64,000 nt of DNA from an uncultured Acetatifactor sp. GTDB lineage: Bacteria; Bacillota; Clostridia; Lachnospirales; Lachnospiraceae. The notes beneath the pieces were generated by a model. That model made no database searches and had not been told where the DNA came from. It saw only the letters and a program-made list of their open reading frames with translations. The stretch's first letter is position 1, and each line of letters starts with the position of its first letter. Shown here one piece after another: positions 50,997 through 61,058 of the stretch. The DNA is taken from positions 143,120 through 207,119 of the forward strand of contig CAJULV010000001.1 in the NCBI GenBank assembly GCA_910587555.1, given 5' to 3'. The position numbers and the translations under genes are program-made.

Positions 50997-51938
50997 TTGG
51001 CGGCGAAGGCAAAAAATGTAAATATCGGACAGAAAAGTCTGGGCAGGAGGCTCTATCAGTACAGATGGGTCTATCTACTGGGGCTGCCCGGACTGTTGCT
51101 GATGTTATTTTTCAATTATCTTCCCATGAGGGGGCTTCTGATGGCTTTCCAGAATTACAATCCGCATCTGGGGATTTTGGGAAGCGAATGGGTGGGGCTG
51201 AAGCATTTTCAGACGCTCTTTAAGGATGTGAAATTCTATTCCATGCTCAGGAATACACTGGTCATCAGCGGGCTGAACCTGCTGACCTTCCCCGCTCCGA
51301 TTATCCTGGCACTGATATTGAACGAAGTGAGAAACGCGAAGTTTAAGAAGTTTATACAGACTTCCGTATACCTTCCCCACTTCCTGTCCTGGACCATTAT
51401 TGCCAGCCTTACCTTTTTCCTGCTGTCTTCGGAGCAGGGCGTGATTAACAAGATTGCCGTTGCTCTGGGCGGAGAGGCTCACGCTTATCTGTTTGATACC
51501 AGGGCCATATATCCCATCATTGTGATACAGTCTCTCTGGAGGGGAATCGGATGGGGGTCCATCGTATATCTGGCGGCGATTGCAGGCGTGGACCAGTCTC
51601 TTTACGAGGCGGCCAAGATGGACGGAGCTACCAAGCTGCAGTGCATGCTGAAGATTACCATACCCAGCATTATGCCCACTATCGTGGTTATGCTGATATT
51701 GAAGATGGGTTCCATTGTCTCCGTAGATTTCGAGCAGGTATTCCTGATGAATAATGCCATGGTGAAAAAGCAGCTGGAAGTTTTCGAAATCTACATATAT
51801 AACAACGGAATCGCGGGCGGAAGTACCCAGTATTCTTACACCACGGCGATCGGTATGTTTAAGTCAGTGATTAACACAAGCCTTGTGCTTCTGACCAACT
51901 GGATAACCAACCGGAAGGGTTATGAAGGCATCATGTAA
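50997..51938 (+). CDS. Carbohydrate ABC transporter permease, LplB-like
   Basis: The first membrane subunit of a CUT1-type oligosaccharide importer, 313 residues with six predicted helices (YLLGLPGLLLMLFFNYLPM; LNLLTFPAPIILALILNEV; WTIIASLTFFLLSS) and the EAA-like loop YEAAKMDGATKLQCMLKITI. I prefer the TTG at 50997, because AAGGAGG lies 8 bases upstream; the ATG at 50952 has no site and would add 15 residues. It pairs with the next permease and the lipoprotein at 52983. No ATPase is in the window; such importers often share a multitask ATPase (MsmK type), which would be elsewhere. Confidence 0.9.
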   Translation: MAAKAKNVNIGQKSLGRRLYQYRWVYLLGLPGLLLMLFFNYLPMRGLLMAFQNYNPHLGILGSEWVGLKHFQTLFKDVKFYSMLRNTLVISGLNLLTFPAPIILALILNEVRNAKFKKFIQTSVYLPHFLSWTIIASLTFFLLSSEQGVINKIAVALGGEAHAYLFDTRAIYPIIVIQSLWRGIGWGSIVYLAAIAGVDQSLYEAAKMDGATKLQCMLKITIPSIMPTIVVMLILKMGSIVSVDFEQVFLMNNAMVKKQLEVFEIYIYNNGIAGGSTQYSYTTAIGMFKSVINTSLVLLTNWITNRKGYEGIM

Positions 51939-52041
51939 CCGGCAGCGCGGTATAGGGAAAGATTAGGCGGAATGAAAAAAACAACGGTTCAGCAGAGTCA
52001 CGGGTATGAAATTGTGACGGGTCCATGGAAAGTGAGGAAAT

Positions 52042-52941
52042 ATGACACGGGAAAAAACAGTCAAAAAGAAAATGGGTATGAGAATGAAGGAGAATATCTA
52101 TCAGGTTGTTCTGTGGATTTTCCTTCTGGCAATAGCGGCTACCATGATACTGCCGTTCTTATATGTAATTATGGTGTCCTTTACGGACAGTTCGGTCTAT
52201 GTGGCGGGAAGCTTTTATCTGTGGCCGAAGAAATGGTCTGCGGAAGCGTATAAGCTGATTTTGAGCGGTGCCGGATTTTTGAATGCACTGAAATCCACAC
52301 TCTTCATTACAATGATAGGCACGCCCCTGAATGTGCTGGTGTGTGCGGGACTGGCGTATCTGCTCTCCAAGCCCATACCCGGTAAGAAATTTTTTAACAA
52401 ATATGTAATGATAACCATGTTATTCGGTGCGGGTATGATTCCCAATTTCATGAATATGAAGATGCTGGGGCTTATGGACAGCTATTTTGCCTGTATCCTT
52501 CCGTCGGTGTGCGGCGCCTGGACAGTGATGGTTATGAGGTCTTTCTTTCAGTCGCTGCCGATAGAACTGGAGGAGGCGGCCGAGATAGACGGCTGCGGAC
52601 AGCTGAAAATGTTCGGCATCATCGTATTGCCCCTGTCCAAGGCAATGCTTGCCAGCATGACGCTGTTTGCCTTTGTGAGCTATTGGAATACGTACTTCAG
52701 TGCGGTAATGTATCTGACCTCTACGGCAAAGGCGCCTCTCCAGGTGTATGTGCAGAAGATAGTGCTGTCTTCCACCATATCGGATGTGGTGGACCTGCAG
52801 CTGGAACTGGCCAAGACGGTGCCGCAGGAAGTCATGCGTATGGCGGCGGTGGTAGTGGTAGTTCTCCCTGTACTGGTGGTATACCCGTTCCTGCAGAAGT
52901 ATTTTGCGGCAGGAATGATGGTAGGCGCGGTGAAGGGTTAA
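52042..52941 (+). CDS. Carbohydrate ABC transporter permease, LplC/YtcP-like
   Basis: The second membrane subunit of the importer, 299 residues, with six predicted helices (VVLWIFLLAIAATMILPFLY; LNVLVCAGLAYLLSKP; LFAFVSYWNTYFSAVMYL) and an EAA-like loop LEEAAEIDGCGQLKMFGIIV. The start has GAGGA close upstream. It is 103 bp after the first permease and 41 bp before the binding protein. Confidence 0.9.
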   Translation: MTREKTVKKKMGMRMKENIYQVVLWIFLLAIAATMILPFLYVIMVSFTDSSVYVAGSFYLWPKKWSAEAYKLILSGAGFLNALKSTLFITMIGTPLNVLVCAGLAYLLSKPIPGKKFFNKYVMITMLFGAGMIPNFMNMKMLGLMDSYFACILPSVCGAWTVMVMRSFFQSLPIELEEAAEIDGCGQLKMFGIIVLPLSKAMLASMTLFAFVSYWNTYFSAVMYLTSTAKAPLQVYVQKIVLSSTISDVVDLQLELAKTVPQEVMRMAAVVVVVLPVLVVYPFLQKYFAAGMMVGAVKG

Positions 52942-52982
52942 CACATAGTAACAATCAATAAGTATGAACAGGAGGAAACAGA

Positions 52983-54683
52983 ATGAAAAAGAAAAAAGTG
53001 CTTGCGCTTTTACTGACTGCGGTTATGGCGGCGGGAACATTGAGCGGATGCGGAGATTCCGGGGAAAGCCAGCAGAGCAGCGGATCCCAGGAATCCACAC
53101 AGGAGCAGTCTTCCGAGGAGCAGTCCTCTGAGGAGAGCGGGGAAGAGTCTTCCGAAGAGGGCGGGGAGCAACAGGCTTCCAACGGGGAAAGGATGACCAT
53201 CAGTGTGCTGGGAATTGACTGGGGCTACGGTCCTTCACCCGACAGCGAGATGGAGCAGTACTGGGAGGATCTGTTTGACGTAAACCTGGAGATTGAGTGG
53301 CTGAATTACAATGAGTATCCCAAAAAGCTGAACTCACTGATCAGTACCAACAGCCAGCCTGATGTAACCCAGATCATATCGACCAACAATACCTTCTATT
53401 ATCCGATTTTTACCCAGGCTATCGAGGCAGGGAACTTTTTGGATATGACGCCCTACATTTTCGAGGGAGACAATGCGCTGGCAAAGACCAACGCAGTCAT
53501 GAAGAACTGGCCCCAGACCTTCTGGGATCAGGCTACCTACAACGGCGGCATTTACATCCTGCCCAGAAGCAATGCGGAGCTTGCCAAGGAATCCGGCATT
53601 ATGGTACGCCGGGACCTGATGAAAAAGTACGGATTTGAGGAAGAACCCAAGACCATGGACGAGCTGAAAGACTGGATTATCGGCCTGTCCAAGGCTGCTA
53701 CCGAGGGCGAGGGACAGAAGGTATACGGCATTGAGTTCTGGGGCGAGGACTTTATGCATGCAAAGGTAAAGGCATATGCCACCGCTTTCACGGGACAGAC
53801 CGACTGGGGTATCGATGAGAACGGTGAGTTCCAGTATATGCAGTTTAACCCCAAGTATATTGATTTCCTGAACTGGATGAAGGATCTGTATGATGCGGGA
53901 GCAATCGATCCCGAATTTGCATTGGGCAATGATACCACCAGCAAGTTCAAGGCCGGCAATTCCGTAACCTTCCTGAATGCCTGGTATAATTTCAACCAGT
54001 CAGCAGACCTGACCAGCAATAAGATCTTTGACAAGAGTACGCCCGATACCTACGAGGCTTGGGAGCTGATGCCCGTACAGGGTCCTGAAGCATATGCGGT
54101 TACTCCCAACTCCACGGACATTGATTCCTGTATTGCCATCAGTGCTTCCTGCTCTGAGGAAAAGGTCAAGAAGATCATGGAGGTGTTCAACGGAACCGAG
54201 GAAGCATATCCCGGTTATAACATCGTGATGAAGGACGGTGTGGAAGGCATTCATTATCAGCTGCTGGAGGACGGTACCAGGGATACTTCTCCTGAAGGAA
54301 TGGGCGAGAAGCGTACCGCAGGCTATGTGGGCGCATGGAATCAGATCTTCTTGAAGACGGATGTGGACCAGGTGACGGATAAGTTTATGAGAGACGGCGC
54401 CAAGAGGGCTTCCGACGAGAACATCCAGAGAGTAAAAGACGTGAAAGAATTTATCGTGAATTACATGGATGAATCCGGGCTGAAGAATGAGATCACCAAT
54501 CTGCAGTCCGAGACTTACAATAATCAGTGGACCATGCTGACGGATGACGTGAATACCATGTGTACCCAGTACGTAATGGGACAGATCGGCGAGGCCGAGT
54601 GGAAGACCTTTGTGGATGGAATCGTAAATTCCGACGAATACAAGGCAATCCAGGCAGAATTCAAAGCATCCGCAGGCAGATAA
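52983..54683 (+). CDS. Extracellular solute-binding lipoprotein of the importer
   Basis: A 566-residue family 1 binding protein, LplA-like. A signal peptide with lipobox LSGC (lipidated Cys23) is followed by a Ser/Glu/Gln-rich linker up to about residue 68, then the two-lobed binding fold (MTISVLGIDWGYGPSPDSEM; PDVTQIISTNNTFYYPIF; FLNAWYNFNQSADL). It would sit on the outer face of the membrane and hand oligosaccharides to the permeases. AGGAGG lies before the start. A strong terminator follows. Confidence 0.93.
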   Translation: MKKKKVLALLLTAVMAAGTLSGCGDSGESQQSSGSQESTQEQSSEEQSSEESGEESSEEGGEQQASNGERMTISVLGIDWGYGPSPDSEMEQYWEDLFDVNLEIEWLNYNEYPKKLNSLISTNSQPDVTQIISTNNTFYYPIFTQAIEAGNFLDMTPYIFEGDNALAKTNAVMKNWPQTFWDQATYNGGIYILPRSNAELAKESGIMVRRDLMKKYGFEEEPKTMDELKDWIIGLSKAATEGEGQKVYGIEFWGEDFMHAKVKAYATAFTGQTDWGIDENGEFQYMQFNPKYIDFLNWMKDLYDAGAIDPEFALGNDTTSKFKAGNSVTFLNAWYNFNQSADLTSNKIFDKSTPDTYEAWELMPVQGPEAYAVTPNSTDIDSCIAISASCSEEKVKKIMEVFNGTEEAYPGYNIVMKDGVEGIHYQLLEDGTRDTSPEGMGEKRTAGYVGAWNQIFLKTDVDQVTDKFMRDGAKRASDENIQRVKDVKEFIVNYMDESGLKNEITNLQSETYNNQWTMLTDDVNTMCTQYVMGQIGEAEWKTFVDGIVNSDEYKAIQAEFKASAGR

Positions 54684-54699
54684 GCCGGCGGCATCATGG

Positions 54700-54740
54700 G
54701 GGAACCGTATTTCCGTAAAAGGGAGACGGTTCCCTTTTTT
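54700..54740 (+). terminator. Rho-independent terminator of the importer operon
   Basis: GGGAACCGT (54700-54708) pairs perfectly with ACGGTTCCC (54726-54734), 17-nt loop, then TTTTTT. It lies 17 bp after the binding-protein stop codon. Confidence 0.9.
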
Positions 54741-54857
54741 CAGGCAGGCAGGTTCCGGATGCGGGTCCGGGAAGGCCGGATATTTCCGGCGGCCATGGAG
54801 AAGGGACAGGAGATAAACGGTGCAGGGCAGGAACCGGAGCCGCTGCCGCCGTAACGG

Positions 54858-56699
54858 TCAGGAATGCTCTCCGGAGGGAGCCGCCGGGGAACCGGAATAG
54901 GAAGCGGCAAGGTCTTCAGGCAGCACGGGGGGGATGGAGAAGCATACCCGGAACCCGGTGCCGTCCTCCCCGGCGGACAGCTGCAGACAGGCGCATTCGC
55001 CGAATACCAGCCGCAGCCTGTTATTTACATTGGACAGGGCAAAACCGTTTTCTTCATCCCGGTTCATGACAGGCTGCCGAAGCTTTTCCCGGATCTGTTC
55101 CAGGCCTTCCTGTGTGACGGAACGTCCGTTGTCTTCAACGGTAAAGCAGATTTGTTCCGCGCCTTCCGGGAAAACGGCGGTGACGGTAATGAGGGCATTC
55201 TCCTGCTCCGGGGAAAAGCCGTGTACAAAGCTGTTCTCTACCAGGGGCTGCAGGATGTTTTTGGGAATACCGTATTTCTTGGCGCCGGCGTCTGCCAGGA
55301 TTTCATATTCGCAGTCGCTGATGCGGTAAGAATAGAGATTGATGAGGTTCTCGGTCTGGGCGCATTCCTCCGCAATGGAGATAAAGAGGTTGCGCCGGGT
55401 CTGGTAACGGTACATTTTTGACAGAAGAAGCAGCATGTGAGCCGCTTTGTCCCCGTGGCCGTTTAGGGCCTGCACCCGGATCTGCTCCAGGGCGTTGTAG
55501 AGGAAATGCGGGTTGATACTGGTCTGCATGGCATAGAGTTCAGACTTGCGCTGGGAGATTTCGAAGAGATATACATTCTCCACGTTTTTCTGCAGTTCAT
55601 CGCACATGTGGTTAAAGCTGTGGGTGATGCTGGCAAATTCATCATTGCTCCTGGGTGTGGGCATGCGGTAAGATAAATTGTTACGTCCCACAATTTCCAT
55701 GGATTTTAGGATATTCCTGACTTTTCTGCCGGAGGAGCGGAATACTGTACTGTACAGGAGGATGCACAGCAGGGGCAGCAGCAGGCCGAGCAGGAGAAGA
55801 GAGACCTGTGCGGTGGAAGGGAGAATATTTTCCGCAGGCAGGGCGTAGATGGTATAATAGCCGTAGCTGTTCTGGTAAAGCGAGGAAATATAGTAGTCCT
55901 CGCCGGCATCGGAAATAAGCCGGGCATTGTTGATGGTGTCCCGGAAGGGCTGTGCCAGCAGATTCTCAATATCCGCATCGCCATAGTTGTCATCCGAAGA
56001 ATAGATGACGGAGAAGGCGCTGTCCGCAATGGTGAATTCCGCAGTGTTTTCCAGGTTTGAGGAAGCCAGGATATTGCTGAATTCTTCCGTGGAATACAGG
56101 GCAATCATGTAACCCAGGTTCTCCAGCCGGTCTGCGTTGTAACGGAACAGGGTACCGCTTAAGCCGTATACATGGGAAGCGGGCAGGTCCATGTCGTCGG
56201 ATAATTCGGAAATCTGGGAATCCGTGATGATCTGGATTTGATAAGGGGTAAAACGGAAGGTGGTCCGCACAAAATTCAGCGGTATCAGGGACACATACTG
56301 GGTATCATACTGATAAAGCCGTCCCGTCCTGGTCAGCAGAAGCATGCCGCAGCAGTAGGGGTCGGAGGCGCAGAGAGCGTTCATGGTATCCAGCAGTACA
56401 TCCGTGGTTTCGTTGGGCAGGCTGCCGTTGGGGGAGAGATAGAGTTCACAGAGCGCTTCATAGGCCTGGGGATTGTTGAATACCGGATGAAAAAAGTCCG
56501 AAAAGGAAGCCATCCTGGATGAGAGGGCTGCGGACTGGTTGTTGGCCAATATATTGTAGTTGCCAAGGTGTTCCGATACATTCTGGCGGGAAATCAGCCC
56601 GTAGCACAGATAGGTGAACACGCCTGTGATCAGAATGACGATACAGATACATGCCAGCGAAATTTTGGCGTAGTAGCTTTGCATTAATTTGCGTATCAT
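54858..56699 (-). CDS. YesM-type sensor histidine kinase
   Basis: A 613-residue sensor kinase: TM1 (LACICIVILITGVFTYLCYG), a large extracellular sensor loop of about 250 residues, TM2 (VSLLLLGLLLPLLCILLYST, near 300), a HAMP segment (SYRMPTPRSNDEFASITHSF), His398 in TSINPHFLYNALEQIR, and an HATPase domain with N-box LQPLVENSFVHGF. The G-box reads NGFALSNVNNRL, where most relatives have G-x-G-L, a mild degeneration. It should phosphorylate YesN (49247-50758). AAGGGGG precedes the start. It lies convergent to the importer operon. Confidence 0.92.
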   Translation of the reverse strand: MIRKLMQSYYAKISLACICIVILITGVFTYLCYGLISRQNVSEHLGNYNILANNQSAALSSRMASFSDFFHPVFNNPQAYEALCELYLSPNGSLPNETTDVLLDTMNALCASDPYCCGMLLLTRTGRLYQYDTQYVSLIPLNFVRTTFRFTPYQIQIITDSQISELSDDMDLPASHVYGLSGTLFRYNADRLENLGYMIALYSTEEFSNILASSNLENTAEFTIADSAFSVIYSSDDNYGDADIENLLAQPFRDTINNARLISDAGEDYYISSLYQNSYGYYTIYALPAENILPSTAQVSLLLLGLLLPLLCILLYSTVFRSSGRKVRNILKSMEIVGRNNLSYRMPTPRSNDEFASITHSFNHMCDELQKNVENVYLFEISQRKSELYAMQTSINPHFLYNALEQIRVQALNGHGDKAAHMLLLLSKMYRYQTRRNLFISIAEECAQTENLINLYSYRISDCEYEILADAGAKKYGIPKNILQPLVENSFVHGFSPEQENALITVTAVFPEGAEQICFTVEDNGRSVTQEGLEQIREKLRQPVMNRDEENGFALSNVNNRLRLVFGECACLQLSAGEDGTGFRVCFSIPPVLPEDLAASYSGSPAAPSGEHS

Positions 56700-56876
56700 T
56701 TTTATACCCCCTTGTGCGATTCAGTGCAAATGTCGGTCCATATTTGAAAAATTGCTTTCCTTTATAATGGTTTAATGGTAGTTTAAACATTATTTTAGCA
56801 GAAAGCAATAGGCTGAAGAAAAATAAATCATGCACATGCTCACAAAGGGATGCAAAGTCAGAACAGGGAGAAAAAC

Positions 56877-58538
56877 ATGAGAAAAAAGGTGACAGAGGCC
56901 GTTTTGCTGTTGTTGTGTTTGATGTGGCCAGCGGGATGCGCCGACGGGAGGGAAGGCGGTCCGGAGAGTCCTCAGAGTACGGAGGATGTGGTCAAGGGAA
57001 CCATCATCACCGCTTACATCCAGCACGCGGACACTACGGCTTCCGTGTGGAAAGGATGGGGGGCTGCACGTTTATATGAAGATACGGGGCTGATTCTGGA
57101 ATCCTGCTCTTCGGACGGACAGAAGGCGGAAGAGCTGAAGCTGCGGCTGTCATCGGGAACCGTCCCGGATATCATCGGGTTTTCCAACAGGGAGCAGGCG
57201 CAGCTTTACATTGACGCGGGGCTGCTGCTTCCCCTGAATGAGTACAGGGAGCTGCTGCCGGCTTTGTTTGAGGGGGAAGCCTACCAGGCGGCCCTGGAAT
57301 GGTTTGTGGCATCCGGCGGCGGAGAAGAACTGCTGCTGGCCCCGCTGTCCGTGGGAAAGGTGGGGGAGCGGGAATATCGTTCCATGCCCATGCTTCTGAA
57401 AAGCGCCTGGGAGCGTGCGGGAAGCCCGGAAGTATCCTCCCTGGAAGGCTACCTTGACGTAATTCAACGGATGAAGCGGGCCAAGCCAACCAACAATGTG
57501 GGCGAGAGCATGTACGGAATCTGTCTCTGGCAGGGGGACGGGAAGATGCCGGGGCATGCGGCTTCCCTGGCCTATATGTACGGAATCGACATGCAGATTG
57601 TCTCCCCCCTGATGGAGGTTAACCTGGCTACCAATGAGATATGCTCCATTTTGGATGAGGGCAGCTTTTTCAAAAGGGCAGTACGCTTCTATTACGAGGC
57701 AAATAAGCGGGGGCTGCTGGATCCTGACTCTCCCAATCAGACCTTCGGAAACGTGGAGCGGAAGATGAATTCCGGGCGGGTTCTTTTTGCCTCGGATTTG
57801 GCGATGGCAGGGCTTGGCGATTCGCTGCGTGCCCCGGAAGACAGTGCCTACATGCCCCTTCCGGCAAAGGACATGGCTCTGTACCTGGAGCCGGACCATG
57901 TGGTGGGGACGGGGGAATGCCTGGCCGTGAACAGGAATTCCGAGCGGGCGGAGGATGCCGTGAAGCTGCTGGACTGGCTGTACCGGGAGGAGACGGAGGT
58001 GTACCTGTACAATGGGCCGGAAGGTATTCTGTGGGAATACGGGGCCGGAGGGGTTCCCTATGTGACGAAGCAGGGCGCACAGATATTGGAGCAGGGCATC
58101 CAGGAGGTGCCGGGCCTGCAGGGGAGCCTGCAGGAGGGACTTCGGCCTTTCGGCACATTGGGCAGGACGCCCGCATCTCTGACAGAGCAGGGCTATGCCT
58201 TCGGCAACCGTTACTGGCAGCAGGAGGATGCACAGGAGGGCGGCGATGACGGCCGGCAGGAGGACTGGAATACCGTCAGGGCGTCTGCGGCGGTGTATAT
58301 GACGGACACGCTGTCTTCGGAACTGAGCGGCATATCGGACGAAATCGAGAAGCTGGTATACAAGGAGTTCTGGAATATGGTCTATGCGGAGGACGAAGAG
58401 GAATTGGAAGCTATCTGGCAGGCAATGACGGCTTCGGTGCGCAGGGCCGGTATGGACAGCCTTGCCAGGTTTTACAGAGAGGCGTGGAGCAGGGCTCTGG
58501 AACGGGCGGAAAAATACGAAGAGAGCGGCGCCTCATAA
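56877..58538 (+). CDS. Second extracellular solute-binding lipoprotein
   Basis: A 553-residue family 1-type binding protein. Signal peptide with lipobox PAGC (lipidated Cys21), then a fold resembling sugar-binding proteins (LKLRLSSGTVPDIIGFSNRE; LAVNRNSERAEDAVKLLDWL), though weaker to the standard pattern than the first. I start at ATG 56877 behind AGGGAG; the frame from 56850 has no site. No permease gene is next to it, so it may use the permeases at 50997-52941, extend their range, or serve as a sensor partner for the divergent YesM 177 bp away. It is 24 bp before the GH95 gene. Confidence 0.82.
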   Translation: MRKKVTEAVLLLLCLMWPAGCADGREGGPESPQSTEDVVKGTIITAYIQHADTTASVWKGWGAARLYEDTGLILESCSSDGQKAEELKLRLSSGTVPDIIGFSNREQAQLYIDAGLLLPLNEYRELLPALFEGEAYQAALEWFVASGGGEELLLAPLSVGKVGEREYRSMPMLLKSAWERAGSPEVSSLEGYLDVIQRMKRAKPTNNVGESMYGICLWQGDGKMPGHAASLAYMYGIDMQIVSPLMEVNLATNEICSILDEGSFFKRAVRFYYEANKRGLLDPDSPNQTFGNVERKMNSGRVLFASDLAMAGLGDSLRAPEDSAYMPLPAKDMALYLEPDHVVGTGECLAVNRNSERAEDAVKLLDWLYREETEVYLYNGPEGILWEYGAGGVPYVTKQGAQILEQGIQEVPGLQGSLQEGLRPFGTLGRTPASLTEQGYAFGNRYWQQEDAQEGGDDGRQEDWNTVRASAAVYMTDTLSSELSGISDEIEKLVYKEFWNMVYAEDEEELEAIWQAMTASVRRAGMDSLARFYREAWSRALERAEKYEESGAS

Positions 58539-58562
58539 GGTGCGGCGGAACAGGATGGGAAA

Positions 58563-60905
58563 ATGAGGAAGAGAAGCTTTTATCTGGACAAACCGGCCTC
58601 CATGTGGGCAAAATGGGAGAACGGGCTTCCCCTGGGAAACGGAAGGCTGGGGGCCATGGTCATGGGAAAGGTGGAGGAAGAAACGATTGTCATCAATGAG
58701 GAGAGCCTGTGGTATGGCCCGCCCCGGGACAGGAGGAACAAGGACAGCCTGAAGTACCTGGAGGAAATCAGGCGGCTGCTTATGGCAGGGGAGGCGGAGG
58801 AGGCTGCGTTTCTGCAGAAGGCGGCATTTATGTCCACGCCCAAATACAACAATCCCTACCAGGAGGCAGCTGAACTGCGGCTGTGCTTTCGGAAGCATAA
58901 AGGGAAAACGGAAGCTTACCGCAGGATGCTGGATCTTGACAGGGCCGTGGCCGAGGTCAGCTATTCCATGGACGGCTCTTCCTACAGGAGGGAACATCTT
59001 GTCAGTGCAGACTATAATGTGCTGGCCGTGCGCCTTACCACGGAGAACCCGGAGGGAATCACCCTGTGCGCCGGTATCAACAGAAAGCCCTTTGAGGAAT
59101 ATTCGGGGAAGCTTCCGGGGCGGTCCGGGGGATACGGCATTCCCGCTGTGGCAAACTGGGGACAGGCCGGAGCGGGCGGAGTGTACTATCTGACTGCCGC
59201 GTCGGCGACGGCCCTGACCATGGAAGGCCGCCCGGCGGCAGTGGAAGTGATAGGGGATTCCCTGTATATCAAAGGGGCCGGGGAGATTACCATCTACCTG
59301 ACCGCATTGACGGACTTTGCGGAACGGCTTGAATGTATCCGGGAGGAGAAGGACTATGTGCCCGGGGAACTCTGCGGAGGATGCCCGGAGGGAATGGCCG
59401 AAAAGGCGGCAGAGGTGCTGGCTGAAGCGGCCAGGGCAGGATTTCAGCGGATACAGGAAAGGCACGAGGCCTGGTTTTCCTCCATGTACGGGCGTTTTTC
59501 CCTGGAATTCGGAGGGAAGCCGGTGCCGTCGGATAAAATGCCGATGGACAAGATACTGGAGGAAATCAGGGGAGGATGTGAAGATTACGCGGATGATATG
59601 ATGGTGTTTATGACGGATTATGCCAGATACCTGATGATTTCTTCCTCCGCATGCTGCCGCCTTCCCGCAAATCTGCAGGGGATTTGGAACGGTTCTTTCG
59701 AGCCGCCCTGGCAGAGCCAGTTTACCGTGAACATCAATTTGAATATGAACTACTGGTTTGTGCCCAAGGTGGGACTCCGGGAGTGTGAGAAGCCTTTTCA
59801 TGAACTGGTTCAGAGGATGCGGAAAAACGGACGGGAAACGGCAAGGCAGATTTACGGCTGCGGAGGCTTCTGCGCCCATCACAATACCAACCTCTGGGCA
59901 TGTACGGATATCGAAGGGGTATTTGATTTCTCGCCTTTCTGGGTCATGGGGGCAGCCTGGCTGTGCCTGCAGCTGTATGATAATTATCTGTACCATCAGG
60001 ACAGGGAGATGCTGGTGAGGGAAATACTGCCTGTCATGAGGGAAGCCATCGCTTTCTTTGAGGATTATCTGTATGAGGCTCCCGACGGGACCCTGCTAAC
60101 CGGCCCGGTGGTGTCTCCGGAGAATACCTATGAGACGAAGCAGGGACAGCGGGCGGCTTTGTGCATGGCTCCTACCATGGATGTCTTTATCCTGCGGCAG
60201 CTGATTGCGGATTACCAGGAAGGGCTGGAGGCGGCAGGCCAGACCAGGGAGGAGGAACTGGAGAGGCTGGCGGGCCGGCTTCCGGCGATTCCGTTTACGG
60301 AGGACGGAAGAATCCGGGAATGGTACGAGGATGTGGCGGAGACGGAGCCGGGACACAGGCATATCTCCCATTTGTTCGGCCTGCATCCGGGGAAGGCTGT
60401 CAGGACGGACACGCCGGCCCTTTTTGAGGCGGCAGGACGGACACTGGACTACCGTCTTGCCCACGGAGGCGGCCATACGGGCTGGAGCAAGGCATGGATT
60501 TGCTGTTTTATGGCCAGGCTGCGCAGGGGGGAGGGCGTGCGGCAGAATCTGCTTGAAATGCTGCAGCGCTGTATCCAGGATAACCTGCTGGATGTACATC
60601 CGCCCTTCCAGATAGACGGCAATTTCGGGATTCCCGAGGCGGTGCTGGAATGTGTGGCGCAATGTCACGGGAAGGAAACCGAACTGCTGCCCTGTCTGCC
60701 GTCAGGATGGAAGGACGGAAGCGTCAGGGGAATGGGCCTGCGGGGAGGAATCATTATGGATATGGACTGGGCGGAGGGTGAGGTCACCTTCTGCAGGATG
60801 AAGGCGGTGCGTCCTGTAAGGCTGGCGGTGAAGTACCGGGGCAGGAGTGCCGTGGCCGAAATCGGAACGGAATACCGGGATATCAGCGGGCTGTTTTTGA
60901 AATAG
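58563..60905 (+). CDS. Alpha-L-fucosidase, GH95
   Basis: An inverting alpha-1,2-L-fucosidase-type enzyme, 780 residues. N-terminal beta domain (ENGLPLGNGRLGAMVMG; NEESLWYGPPRDRRNKDS), helical linker, and (alpha/alpha)6 barrel with the family signatures FTVNINLNMNYW near residue 390, HHNTNLWACTD near 438 and DGNFGIPEAVLECVAQ near the end. Some GH95 members are alpha-L-galactosidases, so L-galactose, also a rare pectin sugar, is an alternative substrate. No signal peptide. It is cotranscribed with the binding lipoprotein. Confidence 0.93.
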   Translation: MRKRSFYLDKPASMWAKWENGLPLGNGRLGAMVMGKVEEETIVINEESLWYGPPRDRRNKDSLKYLEEIRRLLMAGEAEEAAFLQKAAFMSTPKYNNPYQEAAELRLCFRKHKGKTEAYRRMLDLDRAVAEVSYSMDGSSYRREHLVSADYNVLAVRLTTENPEGITLCAGINRKPFEEYSGKLPGRSGGYGIPAVANWGQAGAGGVYYLTAASATALTMEGRPAAVEVIGDSLYIKGAGEITIYLTALTDFAERLECIREEKDYVPGELCGGCPEGMAEKAAEVLAEAARAGFQRIQERHEAWFSSMYGRFSLEFGGKPVPSDKMPMDKILEEIRGGCEDYADDMMVFMTDYARYLMISSSACCRLPANLQGIWNGSFEPPWQSQFTVNINLNMNYWFVPKVGLRECEKPFHELVQRMRKNGRETARQIYGCGGFCAHHNTNLWACTDIEGVFDFSPFWVMGAAWLCLQLYDNYLYHQDREMLVREILPVMREAIAFFEDYLYEAPDGTLLTGPVVSPENTYETKQGQRAALCMAPTMDVFILRQLIADYQEGLEAAGQTREEELERLAGRLPAIPFTEDGRIREWYEDVAETEPGHRHISHLFGLHPGKAVRTDTPALFEAAGRTLDYRLAHGGGHTGWSKAWICCFMARLRRGEGVRQNLLEMLQRCIQDNLLDVHPPFQIDGNFGIPEAVLECVAQCHGKETELLPCLPSGWKDGSVRGMGLRGGIIMDMDWAEGEVTFCRMKAVRPVRLAVKYRGRSAVAEIGTEYRDISGLFLK

Positions 60906-60929
60906 TACCCTTTTTTGAAATTTATTCAA

Positions 60930-60958
60930 TTTACCCGGGAAGCCTTGGCTACTATAAT
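60930..60958 (+). promoter_or_regulatory. Promoter of the second isomerase gene
   Basis: TTTACC (60930-60935), 17-bp spacer, TATAAT (60953-60958). A GC-rich imperfect hairpin (CCGGGGAC with GTCCCGG, 60976-60999) lies in the leader of about 95 nt; it has no T-run. Confidence 0.55.
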
Positions 60959-61058
60959 AAAATCAGTAACCTGGTCCGGGGACGGCAAAAATGTCCCGGG
61001 CCGATAATCCTGCCGCGGGAAAGCGGCAGCTAATCCTGTTACATATGGAGGTATGAAA

